In this document: one piece after another, positions 1 to 9,759 of the stretch
How the letters are laid out: each line of letters begins with the position of its first letter
How positions within the stretch are numbered: the first letter of the stretch is position 1
Assembly (NCBI GenBank): GCA_907165275.2
Contig: OU015654.1
Coordinates: 4,171,501-4,235,500 of the forward strand
DNA length: 64,000 nt
Origin: Zygaena filipendulae
Lineage: Eukaryota > Arthropoda > Insecta > Lepidoptera > Zygaenidae
Direction of reading: 5' to 3'
The notes under the pieces: generated by a model
What the model was told of the DNA's origin: nothing
The model's database searches: none
What the model saw: the letters and a program-made list of their open reading frames with translations, nothing else
Program-made: the position numbers and the translations under genes

Positions 1-521
1 GACCAGTATTTGAGCGTGTATTGAAGTACCTATAGTAATGTTCCGAAAAAATATCACTGTCCCCAAACCTTTATCCGCAGAAATTTCGGAAATCCCGCAG
101 GAATTCAGGGATACAAAGTACCCTTTGTCCTTTTCTGTACCCCTGACAACGTGTAGGTATGCAAAATTTCATGAGATTTCACCGTCGTTAATTTCGAAGT
201 TCCCGCGGAAATTCCGAGATAAAAAGTACCTACAAATTCCAAGATTATATTTGTTCATTGCTTACTAATATAAGTGTACAAAAAGGTGCAGTGAGCTTAA
301 GAGTAGACCTTCTACAGGTGTTGCAACTATAGTTAGTAAACGATCTTTATATCAAATTCATGTTTACTTACATTATTGAGTAATTCAAGAGGAGAGGAAG
401 GTTTATAAACCAAACAACTATACCGGGAAGCGGGAACTCCGAAATGACCGCGGGTAAAACCACGGCGAACAGCTAGTACATTACATATAAATTAAAAACA
501 ACTTGAACTTGTGCGTTACAG
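1..521 (+). other. spg intron with decayed Helitron-like fragments
   Basis: The window opens inside an spg intron. Positions about 73-170 and 180-235 are two reverse-oriented pieces of the Helitron-like repeat (the GTACCCT...TCCTTTTCTGTACCCC segment). Positions 422-476 are a forward 3' end with hairpin and CTAG. No exon is seen. Confidence 0.7.
422..476 (+). mobile_element. Helitron-like 3' end
   Basis: Forward copy of the terminal module: GCGGGAACTCCGAAAT, a degenerate hairpin (ccgcgg/accacgg arms), then GAACAGCTAG at 467-476. It is truncated on the left. Confidence 0.7.
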
Positions 522-663
522 AACAAGCAGTTCGTGTACCGCGGCTACGAGTACGAGCGCATCGGCGCGTTCACGCAGCGGCTGCAGGCGGAGTACGTGT
601 CCGCGCACATCCTCATGCGCAACACGCCGCCCGACGACTCCGTCATCGGCGCCGACGGCCAGT
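522..663 (+). CDS. spg: spg exon A (DHR2 lobe C start)
   Basis: Acceptor gcgttacag; donor cagt/gtgcgt. It reads NKQFVYRGYEYERIGAFTQR and continues to GADGQ. The final T is the first base of a split Tyr codon completed by the next exon, giving the family-typical QYIQI. Codon use is strongly GC-rich against an AT-rich intron. Confidence 0.88.
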
Positions 664-3600
664 GTGCGTACCGACCGACATAACGGGGATGTTGACTACT
701 TTTGAAAATCAAAATTCTAATTAGTCCGGCAGTTAGAAAAGTCAAGTTTAGGGTGAGGGGGTCGTGACGTCACTAACCGCTAAAACCGCCATACAAAATG
801 TCCGGATAGTGATGTCAAGCGAAATTTCAACTCAATGTATCGCCGTTATTTTTTGATTACGAAAATGAGAAAAAATACGTGTCCAATATTTTTTACAAGA
901 CGGGCTAAAAAAAATTACTCATCATGCCCATTATCTTATTCACACGACTTTGGGTATGTTCCGTTATTACTGAGAGCCACTCATTGGCGACTGACCGACG
1001 TGTTTGAACACGTGATCAAAACACAGCGCACCTTGCCTCGAAAACACAAGCGCTCATATAAAACAACTTTATTTCGTAGGATGTGTCGTGGACCCTTATT
1101 ATACGCGTTAAATCCCAAGCTGTGCCCAAGCGCAATCGGATGCCAAAATATAATAAATAAATAATCTTTATGCCACAAAAGACGTTGTAAATGTAGGTAT
1201 TCTTTTGAAGTTTTTACTTTTATCTACTTTTTACGCGACATGTTATGGTCATAGTGAATAGTAGTCCTGTGTGTGTTGTTGTGTGTGATATATTTATTGC
1301 GATGTGTGCGTTGCAGACATCCAGATCTGCAACGTGAAGCCGGTGGCGGCGCGGCGCGCGTGGCCCGCCGGCACGCCCGAGCAGGCGCGCCGCTTCTACG
1401 CGAGCAACGACGTCGACACGTTCCTCAGCGACCGCCCGCTGCACAAGCCGCCCATCGACAAGGACAACGAGTTCAAGGTCACACACACACGCGCTCACAC
1501 ACACACGCACACTGATTTTGTTGAATTCTTATGACCTTGAACGCTATGATGGTGTCAGTAGTTTAAAGGAAAGTATATTATAAGATCGATTTGAAAATTT
1601 CACTTTGTTTTTTGAATAGGTTTGTTATACCTATAAGAATTGATAATGCGCTTCTCGTGTTCGTAAAGTTCTTGCATATTATGTTACGTGAAAGCATGCT
1701 AAAGCGGGTTTTTATTTTGTCGCGCATAAAAATAATTGTTATCATGCTAATCCCCCAGTTTGTCCTTCGACTTGGGCGGATAAATGCCTCGGACAATATT
1801 ATATTATCTGTGCCTCGGATAAAAAAGCATATTTTATGTCGATGGTGTGTGTACACATCTATTTGATTGTAAATTGCAATCCAAATGATATTTTTATGAA
1901 ACCATCATAAATCAAATTGATAGTCTTACATTGCAGAGTCTATGGATAGAGCGAACTACACTGGTGACAGAAAACACCCTCCCTGGGATATTGCGTTGGT
2001 CCGAAGTGATATCGAGATCGGTGGAAGAAATAACTCCTGTTGAAGTGAGTACCTGGATGTGCCTTTAACAATATTTTTTTTTGATCGACTTTAAAAAAGG
2101 AGGAGGTTCTCACTTCGACTGTATGTTGTATTTTTTTTTTTTTTTTTATTACTGCTATCTGTATAAAATAAATAAAATCAGATTATCTGTTTGTGATGTC
2201 TAGACAACTGTTTTCTATTAAGCTCAGAGAAGTAATACGTGAATAACTATTTTTATATTAAATCTGTCTGGGATGATAAACAAACAACTCATGGTTACGG
2301 TAGCCAAAGAGCTACTTTCCCTGTAAACTTTGAGGATCTTATATTATGTATCTTTCGCTTTCGATACCACGGAACGCCACAAATTGCATGCAAACGTATC
2401 GAAACTGATCCATTGTCACCCGGGTGGGTGGGTGTATTGCAGTTCGCGTGCGAAACGATGGAGTCCACGGAGCGCGAGCTGCTCAGCCTGATATCGCAGT
2501 ACACCGCGGAGCCGGCGCGCAACATCAACCCGTTCTCGATGCGGCTGCAGGGCACCATCGACGCGAACGTGCAGGGCGGCATCAGCAAGTACGAGCAGGC
2601 GTTCCTGACGGCGGAGTTCGCGCGCGCCGCCGCGCCCCGCGAGCTGGCGGCCGCGGCGCGGCTGCGCGCGCTCGTCGCCTCGCAGCTGGCGGTCGTGGAC
2701 GCGGGGCTCGCGCTGCACGGCCGGCTCGCGCCCGACGACGTCAAGCCGCTGCACAGGTGACACGCCCGCACGCACGCACGCATACATACACACGTACACA
2801 CATACACGCACACTAATTTTGTTCGTTCGATGTTCTAATTTATTCACAGCTGTTTCCCCGTTGCTTTAACAGGGATGTAGATGACTTTTGAAAATTTTTG
2901 AAAATTTGAAGACGGTCTAAAAAAAGTAAGTATTTCCGCGGGAATTCCAGGATAAAAAGTACCCTATGTCCTTCTCTGTAGCCCTAACAATGTGCATGAA
3001 AAATTTCATGATTATCGGTGTAGGCGTGAAAGCGTAACAAACAAACAAACAAGCTCACTTTCGGATATATAATATTAGCAAGGATTTCGAGAAGATTTCT
3101 TCAAATTCCGCCGAGAGCTCTGGGAAAGATTTTACAATCTATAAGTAGCAAAAAACTGTACAACACTGCTTATACAAATAAAATATTATTTTAAACTAGC
3201 TGAATACATTATATTACGCAAATCTACAAGAATTAAAAAAAAATCCAACATCTTTTTATAGGCGACTAGTAGAGAGATTCAACCAACTACGACAAAATTT
3301 GGGACCGGGACTGGCGCGCGCTCGGAGGCAGCTCTCGGAGAGTATAGTCAAGTACGTATTGCATCAAGAAAATGGTTGATTAGTTACATTCCTTGTCTTA
3401 ATATTATGTTTGGTAGCAGTTAATATGATGGCACCTGTAACTTTCGCAACTGAAATTGATAAAATAAACGAAATATTTATACCTTTTTTTTTTTTTTTAT
3501 TATTTATTTACCTAAGTACATATTACATGTTTTTTTTTCCAGTACCCCACTGCCGCCGGTTCCAATGATAGACAAGAGATCGCAGAGCATACAGAACAGT

Positions 3601-5026
3601 GATAACTTTTACGAAGACGGACATCTTTACAACAGACCTATTGTAAGTTAAACACTGGACTTAGTAATAGTGGATAGTGCGTCCGGTAAATTTGTGTGAA
3701 AAACATTTGTGTTTATCATGAATCTGGGTGTTTAATGTGTATCTTAAGTATGTTTTTATTAAGTATATACATAAGTTCTCAATAGGGTACTTGCATGAAA
3801 TTTATAATAAGAAATTGTGTCAATATTTCAAAAATAGAGCCTTAGAAAAGCGTTATCGTGAAAGATTTACTAAAAAAAATTCAATAGTTTCCAAAATATT
3901 CAACTTTTAATTTTGTGAAACGGAACGTTGCAAAGAAACACCAATCACAGCCAAGCTTAACACATGACGTCACTTTTATTTTTTTAGGAAAGATTTACCT
4001 CTTTCAGAGAAGGCAAAAGAAACTAAGTGCATACAGTCAACGCATATTTTCCATTTTCTGAAGTTTTTTACTTTAAAATGCATCGGTAACATACATTTCG
4101 ATTCTTTACTGGAACTTTTGAAAGTAAATCGACACAGTTCAACCTTAATTTCGCTTTTGGATATTGAAGTTATCTGTCTGTCAGTGTCACATGACCCTGT
4201 CAATACGACATTGACATTTCTAAAGGCGTAATTTTGAACAAGTGACGTCATTCCGCGTTTCGGCGGTAAGGTCTAAAGTAGGAACTTTGAAACGCTCTAT
4301 TTAATTAATTTATGCATATATTTTTTTTCTTTTTCTTGCTTTGTTTACGTAGGCCATATATCTTTAAAATAGACTGAAAAAAAAAATTCATGCAAGTACC
4401 CTATTGCCTTGTACTTATAGTACCTACCAGCTCTACTTAGTTTGGGGCCGGGTGGCGTTATGTGACAATGTTCAGTCAACATTAGTATTACTAGCATGCA
4501 TAGGTACTAATCAACCGTCGCTATAACGGTATATTCGGGGAGGACCACAACAGAGTCGAATGGTACCGATGGTTCCGATTTCTCGTGTGCGAGAATCACC
4601 CACAACGCATTTTCTTAAATAAACATTTCTTTTATAAACTAACGGTTTTCACAATTTTACCGTGACAATATCACTACATAGTATAAAACAAAGTCGCTTT
4701 CTCTGTCCGTATACACCTATGTATACTTAAATCTTTAAAACTACGCAACGGATTTTGTAGGTTTATAGCTACTTATATTTTATCCTGGATTTCCCGCGGG
4801 AACTCCGAAATTACCGCAGGTGAAACCGCGCGGATCAGTTAGTATTCATTATATAAGTCTCATTATAAAGATTTCGTACATGTTTGTATGCTCGAATCGA
4901 AAAACAAATCTGAACATCACTTGCAATCAACTCATATCCTGTTGCAGTATTCGGTGGAGGACTCCCCCGAACAGCTGAGCGGTGTGATGTCCGCCAGCGC
5001 GCCCCCGCCCCCGCCCCCGCTGCCGC

Positions 5027-5064
<38 letters not shown>

Positions 5065-8027
5065 GCCCCGCCCCCGCCGGCGCCCGCGAGCGAGGGCGGC
5101 GAGGGCGGGGGGGACGGTGCGCCGCCGCTGCCCTCGCGGCCCCGGTCGGGCGACCCGCGCAGCCCCACCCGGCCGCTGCTCGACACCTACCATATGTGCG
5201 TGTTTGTTTGCAATCGACCGCCAAACAACGAAAGGTTTTGCTTCTCTAGTACATTTGTAAATAATAATAATTATATGAAACGGAAATCTCAGTCTCCTTA
5301 AGTCAAGTTGACAATCTTTAATCGTTTTTTAAAGAACTTATCGTAAGGTTACGTGATCACAAAAGATTGCACTACTGATTGGACGATATTTCGTGAGGTG
5401 GTCACGACGTAACGATATATTCCTTCTCAATAGCAATAAAGATCAAAGATAATCAACTTGACTAGGGGGGGCAGTATATTTTATGTCTCAGGATTTTTTT
5501 TTTTAAACCGTCGAACCGATTCACAATTTAAGACGAGTGTTTGGTAGCGATATTAAATTTCCTCAAACTTTTTATTTCGTAATAGAAAAGTTACGGAGAA
5601 GTGTCGTCTACTAGAACCAATCATCATCTTATTTATTTATTTTAAATCTTTCCATTGACGCTCCCTCCCAGTGACTCGATGGACGGCGAGGTCGTGGAGA
5701 CGCGTCGCCATAGCCGCGCGTCGTGGAGCGAGCCTGGCGACGCGCCGCCGCTGCCGCCGCGTGTCTCGGGTAAATGAATACATAATAATAATGATGAACA
5801 CATAGAATGAAAGAAAGAAAAGGAGTTTATCGGTCCCCATTAATAAAAAGTACAATATAAAATAGTATACATTAAATTTTTTGTAATAAATATTCTGAAG
5901 AAGATAGAAGAGTGTGCTGTGCGGGGGCCAATCGGTCGCTGTCTCAGCATAAATGCTTCATTATGTCTGTAGAGCAGAGCCATCGACCACATAGCCCATA
6001 GACGCCTAATGTTTGATTTTGCGTATTGAATTCATTCTGGCAACTAGCTGAGGTAAGATGAAGCGGGGTTGCAACGCCGTGATTGGCTAATTCAAGGCCA
6101 CACGCGCTAGTTACACGCCGTGATTGGCTAATTCAAGGCCACACGCGCTAGTTACACGCCGTGATTGGCTAATTCAAGGCCACACGCGCTAGTTACACGC
6201 CGTGATTGGCTAATTCAAGGCCACACGCGCTAGTTACACGCCGTGATTGGCTAATTCAAGGCCACACGCGCTAGTTACACGCGCCACGAAACGTTGGAAA
6301 GAAATAGATTAATTTACGCAACGGGAAAGAATGAGACGGCACGATAGTTTGAGTATTTGTTTTAAAACCACGACCAGTGAACCGTGAACTCCGTACTTGC
6401 GAAAAAATTTGTTGATTTCCTTGTTTCTCATAAACAAATAAAGATAATAGTTACTTACAAGTGAAATTTTATCCCATCTTTCTCCATATTAGATGTGTTG
6501 CTTTTTTTACCGCACCATTTAATGCTACACTGAGGCATTTTGAGTTTTTTTTACCACTTCCTTTATGCACTCCGATCGTGTTGACAGGTCACAGTAGTGG
6601 TCGACACTGATTGAGTATTTCCGCGCGGACATTTATATCGGAACTATAAGTCAGATGTGTTGTCAGGAGCCATTCGCCTGTTATTAGGCGTCTATGGGCT
6701 GTGTGGTCGATGAGCAGAGCATAATGAAGCGCTGGTTTCCGACAGGGCCGCAATACAGTTCCGTCACAAAATACATAATAATGACCAGTAGTCACAAAAG
6801 AGAAGTCTCATGGTACTCATGGTACAGTCAGCATCAAAAATATGTTACGATTATTGACAGTCGCTGACTCTTATTGCCGTAGTAATAAAGTTTAAATTTA
6901 GCGAATTAATAATAATTTCCCTTAACGCGAGTGAAAGCGTGAACGTGAACAAAAAAACTAATCATGTCGTTGTAGTCACCAATTGATACATTTGAATAGG
7001 TATTTACATTTTTAGTTGTGGCATAAGGTCTAGTGTCGCAAAGAATTCTGAATTTTCACATTAAAACATAAAAGCTTACTTCTGAAGGTGTTATTAGTGA
7101 TGGCTTTGCTTTACGCAGTTATTTCGACCGTTTATTCTGATCGCATCGCGTCAGGCGCGGACAAGCGGTCGTGGACGATAGACGCGCCGCCGACGGTCCC
7201 GAGGCGCGCGGCGCGGGGCGGCGGAGGGGCGGGGGGCGGCGGCGGCGGCGGCTCGCCGGCCGACGACGCGCGCGACTCCGGCGTCAGCGTCGACGCGCAT
7301 CAGTACACCAACGCCGACGACCACCGCCATCTACAAAGCCACAGTGGTAAGCTTCCGTTTAGGTGTAGCCGCGTAAGAGATCGGCACTGCCTAGGTGCAG
7401 CCGGGTACGGGATCAGCTCTTTCTAGGTGCAGCCGGGTACTGGATCGGCTCTGCCTAGGTGCAGCCGGGTACGGGATCAGCTCTGCCTAGGTGCAGCCGC
7501 GTACGGGATCAGCTCTGCCTAGTTGCAGCCGGGTACGGGATCAGCTCTGCCTAGGCGCAGCCGGGTACGGGATCAGCTCTGCCTAGGTGCAGCCGGGTAC
7601 GGGATCAGCTCTGCCTAGGCGCAGCTGGGTACGGGATCAGCTCTGCCTAGGTGCAGCCGGGTGCGGGATTAGCTCTGACTAGATGTACGTGCATGTTTTC
7701 CTACATGCCATTTTATACAAGAATCGCTCTTTCGGAATTCACCAGTTCACATTTAACATGACTTGATTTACGAATTAGGTCGACGGTGACTCATTACTTA
7801 TCGTTTTACTTTATTGATTTGGTGACTCTGATATCCATCTTGTTGGTTTATTCTCAGATCTGGAGCTGAACGTGGACTCGTTGCGGTACGAAGAGATAAT
7901 ATCGATGATGTCGGAGCCGCTCCGCGTCGACGAGGACGAGACGCCGCCGCCCATCCCGCCCAAGGGGCTCGGTCACCTCAGCAGCTTCGACTCGGGACAC
8001 CACGAGAACGGCGAGTCGCACTGCTAA
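522..8027 (+). CDS. spg: DOCK-family guanine nucleotide exchange factor, C-terminal ten exons (DOCK3/4-like, sponge)
   Basis: DOCK proteins activate Rac/Rap GTPases at the membrane through a DHR2 domain, usually with an ELMO partner. Exons: 522-663, 1317-1477, 1937-2044, 2443-2756, 3262-3351, 3543-3642, 4948-5195, 5672-5769, 7119-7346, 7858-8027. They sum to 1659 nt, so 552 residues plus TAA, in one frame across every GT/AG junction. The first ~215 residues are DHR2 lobe C: YRGYEYERIGAFTQRL, NEFK/SLWIERTT, ELLSLISQY, then GTIDANVQGGISKYEQAF. From family knowledge, the valine in DANVQGG probably matches the nucleotide-sensor valine of the alpha-10 insert (inference). After KPLHRRLVERFNQL the protein becomes low complexity, with proline runs and a C-terminal PPPIPPKG, typical SH3 ligands. 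ELLSLISQY and the long proline-rich tail favour DOCK3/4 over DOCK1/mbc. The N-terminal SH3, DHR1 and most of DHR2 lie left of the window. The acceptor of exon 9 is the least certain boundary. Confidence 0.88.
685..929 (+). mobile_element. MITE family 1 (CRE-bearing), copy 1
   Basis: It starts GGGGATGTTGACTACTTTTG and ends with an inverted match (aattactcatcatgccc). The inner parts of the termini also pair (AGTCCGGCAG near the left, GACGGGCTAAAA near the right). It carries the TGACGTCA palindrome and the conserved internal block CAATGTATCGCCGTTA shared with copies at 13.3 and 24.8 kb. It lies in an spg intron. A 109-codon frame over it is not a gene. Confidence 0.75.
1317..1477 (+). CDS. spg: spg exon B
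   Basis: Acceptor gcgttgcag, donor aag/gtcaca. It reads IQICNVKPV, then RRFYASNDVDTFLSDRPLHK and KDNEFK. The pattern matches the DOCK segment in which a K/R-x-FYRxNxVxxFxYDRPFHK-type motif precedes NEF(K). A CA/CG-rich microsatellite starts directly after the donor. Confidence 0.9.
1478..1515. repeat. CA/CG-rich microsatellite next to a splice donor
   Basis: Imperfect (CA)n with cacgcgctcacac interruptions, beginning within a few bases of the exon B donor. Confidence 0.85.
1516..1936 (+). other. spg intron, no recognised element
   Basis: AT-rich intron between exons B and C. I see no repeat family or RNA gene here. Confidence 0.5.
1937..2044 (+). CDS. spg: spg exon C (SLWIERTT)
   Basis: Acceptor cattgcag and consensus donor gaa/gtgagt. 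The 36 codons begin SLWIERTTLVTENTLPGILR, the most recognisable DOCK DHR2 motif (LWIERTT...LPGI.RW), and end in EEITPVE. The segment is entirely in phase 0. Confidence 0.93.
2089..2150 (+). repeat. GGAGGAGGTTCTC interspersed repeat end
   Basis: The words gactttaaaaaaggaggagg and ttctcacttcgactgtatg, followed by a long T run, recur almost identically at 52.71-52.77 kb. This is the end of a dispersed, probably non-coding lepidopteran repeat in an spg intron. Confidence 0.7.
2443..2756 (+). CDS. spg: spg exon D (nucleotide-sensor region)
   Basis: Acceptor gtgtattgcag, donor cacag/gtgaca. It encodes CETMESTERELLSLISQY and RNINPFSMRLQGTIDANVQ, then GGISKYEQAF and an Ala/Leu/Arg-rich helix ending DVKPLH(R). 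The alanine-rich helix is unusually GC-rich and less conserved than its flanks. A CA/CGCA microsatellite follows the donor. Confidence 0.93.
2757..2812. repeat. CA/CGCA/CATA microsatellite next to a splice donor
   Basis: Imperfect tandem cacgcacg / cacatacacg units begin about five bases after the exon D donor. Confidence 0.85.
2871..2928 (+). mobile_element. MITE family 1, end fragment
   Basis: AGGGATGTAGATGACTTTTG, then a repeated GAAAATTT and GACGGTCTAAAAA, match the termini of the element at 24753-25075. Only one end remains. Confidence 0.5.
2931..3084 (-). mobile_element. Helitron-like element, 3'-truncated
   Basis: Reverse copy. Read on the minus strand it starts TCCTTGCTAATATTATAT, contains GTTACGCTTTCACGCC and ends within the GCGGG block. 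The hairpin/CTAG end is missing. Confidence 0.8.
3262..3351 (+). CDS. spg: spg exon E (end of DHR2)
   Basis: Acceptor tttttatag, donor caa/gtacgt. It completes Arg and reads RLVERFNQLRQNLGPGLARA, then RRQLSESIV. It matches the last DHR2 helix (LHxxLxxxFxxM in relatives). The remaining two bases (AA) form Asn with the next exon. Confidence 0.87.
3543..3642 (+). CDS. spg: spg exon F (tail, linker)
   Basis: Acceptor ttttttttccag, donor att/gtaagt. It reads TPLPPVPMIDKRSQSIQNSD followed by NFYEDGHLYNRPI. There is no known domain, but PLPPVP is a possible SH3 ligand. The phase agrees with both neighbours. Confidence 0.85.
3780..4406. mobile_element. 627-bp TIR element
   Basis: Perfect 20-bp terminal inverted repeats CAATAGGGTACTTGCATGAA (3780-3799 and, inverted, 4387-4406). 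The inside is AT-rich with two CRE-like TGACGTCA sites near 3965 and 4242, themselves in inverted arrangement. No transposase is seen, so it is non-autonomous. It lies in the intron between exons F and G. Superfamily cannot be assigned and no clear target duplication was found. Confidence 0.8.
4536..4670 (+). mobile_element. MITE family 5, partial copy
   Basis: ACCACAACAGAGTCGAATGG and the following GAGAATCACCCACAACGCA match, as a reverse complement, the complete element at 62977-63221. The right end (acaattttaccgtgaca) is kept and the left end is missing. A Helitron-like element abuts its right end. Confidence 0.75.
4671..4842 (+). mobile_element. Helitron-like element, near complete
   Basis: Starts TCACTACATAGTATAAAACA (the same 5' end as the inverted copy at 53787-53991). 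It has the GCGGGAACTCCGAAATTACC hairpin block and ends CAGTTAG, a one-base decay of CAGCTAG. Inserted in an spg intron. Confidence 0.8.
4948..5195 (+). CDS. spg: spg exon G (poly-proline / Pro-Ala repeat)
   Basis: Acceptor tcctgttgcag, donor at/gtgcgt. It begins YSVEDSPEQLSGVMSAS, then a run of prolines, a stretch of Pro-Ala repeats coded by a hexameric CCCGCG microsatellite, a Gly/Glu-rich patch and PPLPSRPRSGDPRSPTRPLL. This is a low-complexity, SH3-ligand-rich part of the tail. The hexamer is likely to vary in length between individuals (inference). Reading frames also exist antisense here but are shadows of the repeat. Confidence 0.85.
5297..5466. mobile_element. MITE family 2 (CCTTAGTCAAGTTGACA), copy 1
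   Basis: Terminal inverted repeats of about 27 bp: cctTAAGTCAAGTTGACAAT on the left against its inverse (aatcaacttgactagg) on the right. Internal ACGTGATCAC and GGTCACGACGT words are also inverted. It lies in the intron between exons G and H. Confidence 0.75.
5672..5769 (+). CDS. spg: spg exon H
   Basis: Acceptor cctcccag, donor tcgg/gtaaat. It reads DSMDGEVVETRRHSRASWSE, then PGDAPPLPPRVS. It holds an APPLPPR class-type SH3 ligand and an RRHSRAS basic/serine site that could be phosphorylated. Phases in and out fit the neighbouring exons. Confidence 0.83.
5770..7118 (+). other. spg intron with perfect minisatellite
   Basis: This 1.3-kb intron holds the 41-bp array at 6075-6279. The remainder is AT-rich without a recognised repeat family. 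Confidence 0.6.
6075..6279. repeat. 41-bp minisatellite, five identical units
   Basis: The unit begins CGCCGTGATTGGCTAATTCA, continues AGGCCACACGCGCTAGTTACA, and repeats at 6075, 6116, 6157, 6198 and 6239 with no difference that I can see. Each unit contains ATTGG (inverted CCAAT) and CTAATT. Perfect identity implies recent expansion or ongoing homogenisation. Confidence 0.95.
7119..7346 (+). CDS. spg: spg exon I (start ambiguous)
   Basis: The core is clear: ADKRSWTIDAPPTVPRR, a Gly-rich run, then DDARDSGVSVDAHQYTN and the donor cagtg/gtaagc. Two in-phase acceptors exist: tttgctttacgcag at 7118, used here because of its better pyrimidine tract, or gcgtcag at 7154. The second would shorten the protein by 12 residues. 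Both keep the total divisible by three. The glycine run is encoded by GGC/GGG repeats. Confidence 0.75.
7359..7683. repeat. 32-bp minisatellite, about ten units
   Basis: Unit CTAGGTGCAGCCGGGTACGG plus GATCAGCTCTGC, period exactly 32 bp (starts at 7391, 7423, 7455 and so on). The first unit, near 7359, and the last are the most diverged. The array begins about 12 bp after the exon I donor and fills most of the front of that intron. Confidence 0.93.
7858..8027 (+). CDS. spg: spg last coding exon
   Basis: Acceptor ttattctcag. It reads DLELNVDSLRYEEIISMMSE, then PLRVDEDETPPPIPPKG, and ends GHHENGESHC with TAA. PPPIPPKG is the strongest SH3-ligand motif of the tail. In relatives such motifs bind Crk-type adaptors. 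Confidence 0.9.
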
Positions 8028-9651
8028 CGTTACGGTCAGTGACTGTAATTCACAAACAAAAATCGCATACTACTCGTGTTATTGACCGATTAAAACCACA
8101 CATTGACGGTGAATCAGTTCCGAAACAAAATTTGAATTTTGATTGTTTTTTAAATGCGTTTACTTGAGAATTAAATAAGAATTAAAGAAATGAAAATACT
8201 GGCAGCGTTTTCATAACGATGTAGTTTTCTTTATTTCACACGATAGATGAATATGTTCGAATTTTTTATATATGTACAGTTTTTGTTTGACGAATCTTAA
8301 AAGTGTGTGGAGTAAAGAGAAGAACATTTAAAATTTTCAAAATTACAATTGGATTCCAGTACTCATACATCGAGAATCTTAGGTTAAGCTGTTACAATGT
8401 GCACAAAATCACTCATTACGTACGGATTTGGAGTTTGTATTAATAATGACGTTTAAGTATGAATAACCTCAAAGATTTTAAAGTGATCATGAATTCACAT
8501 TAGATTGAACTGGTAGCTGCTCATGTTTTATAGCAGCTCTTTTTTATTGGATTATGTATGTTATTATGATTATTCATCGCGTTATGGCGCGTTTTTTATC
8601 GCTTTAACGCTTGCACAAAATTATGTACCGGGCAACTAAATGCGAATGAGATTTCGCATGTGATTTTGGTTTCAATGTGTATAATGGTTTTAATATTAGC
8701 ATTTTATAATCGTCCATATGGAAATATGTCTATATATTTACATAATTACATAACTTTTATAATCAAAAAATCGAGTAGAAGTGTGAATTTTATAATTACT
8801 ATATTTTATTATTATTATTCAATCAACTAAAATGGGCTTTTAAATAAAAATGAATATTTTATTTTCATAGATGTGCATATCAATTCTCTGACAAAAGCTA
8901 TAATTTTTGACTTAAAATATGAAATAATAAAAATATGGTGCAGATTCTGCTTTTAATGCATTTATTTTTGCTAGATTGGAGACAAAATATTATACTGAAA
9001 TTATTTAAAAGCAATAAGTTTCGTTTACGTAGTATTTTTTAAACCAAATTGTTTTTAAGTATTTTTTTTTTACGAAATAATACTAAGTATTTATAAGTCG
9101 TTGTATAACCGATTTAAAAAATCTCGAAATAAATCTTGGTGTAAAAAAATTACGTAAAATATAAACGAAGCGCCGCGCTGCTCAAATACAAAATCTGTCG
9201 GCAATCAATAAAATTTTGCAGGAATAAGCAAAAAGATATGATAGATTATGATTTTGTTTTGGCTATAATTATGTAGTATTTTGAAAAGAAAAAGAAATAC
9301 AGATGTCAAAAATCAGACAATGTTAGCTAATCGCGCAAGTTTGGCGGATATTATTGAGATTTCAGATGGCAAACGTTAAAAATTTAATCCTTTTTTTTAT
9401 TAATTTAATATTGTAGAAAAAAGAAAAGTGGCCGTAGTAGTTTTAATTCCTACATTTTGCCGTAAAGTTTAAATACTACAGAAACAAAATGGTATTTACT
9501 CTATTTAACATAACGTTTAATTTTTTTTCTAATGGAATATCAGCTAGCTTGACGTTAATATTATGTACTGACTTACTTGTATTTATGTCAGCTAAGAGCA
9601 TTTCTCTCATACCTTGTACCTAACCGCATCGAATTGAAAACCTGATTTAGC
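8028..9651 (+). other. spg 3' UTR and AT-rich downstream DNA
   Basis: The sequence after the stop is AT-rich and has no coding signal and few recognisable repeats to about 9.65 kb. Candidate poly(A) signals AATAAA occur near 8843, 9129 and 9208. Which one is used cannot be decided from sequence alone. Confidence 0.5.
8843..8848 (+). terminator. candidate poly(A) signal of spg
   Basis: AATAAA about 0.8 kb after the stop codon, followed by T-rich sequence. Further AATAAA copies downstream make the choice uncertain. Confidence 0.3.
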
Positions 9652-9759
9652 CCTTAGCCAAGTTGACAGTCTACAATCGTTTACGAATAGAAAAGTTAAG
9701 TCAAGTAGATTTTTGATTGGACGATTTTACGTGATCGCGTGTTCAACGAGTCCGTTCCC

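Noticed and set aside
835..1178. 109-codon frame in an spg intron
   Set aside because: It lies over a MITE and AT-rich intron, is not in phase with neighbouring exons, and has no matching splice sites.
2295..2847. Antisense frames of 143-172 codons over spg exon D
   Set aside because: Shadows of a GC-rich exon whose plus-strand frame matches DOCK proteins across splice junctions.
4835..5224. Antisense Arg/Ala/Gly-rich frames over spg exon G
   Set aside because: Produced by the CCCGCG hexamer repeat; the plus strand continues the spg frame.
6075..7683. CRISPR-like arrays
   Set aside because: Units abut directly with no unique spacers, and the host is an animal. These are minisatellites.
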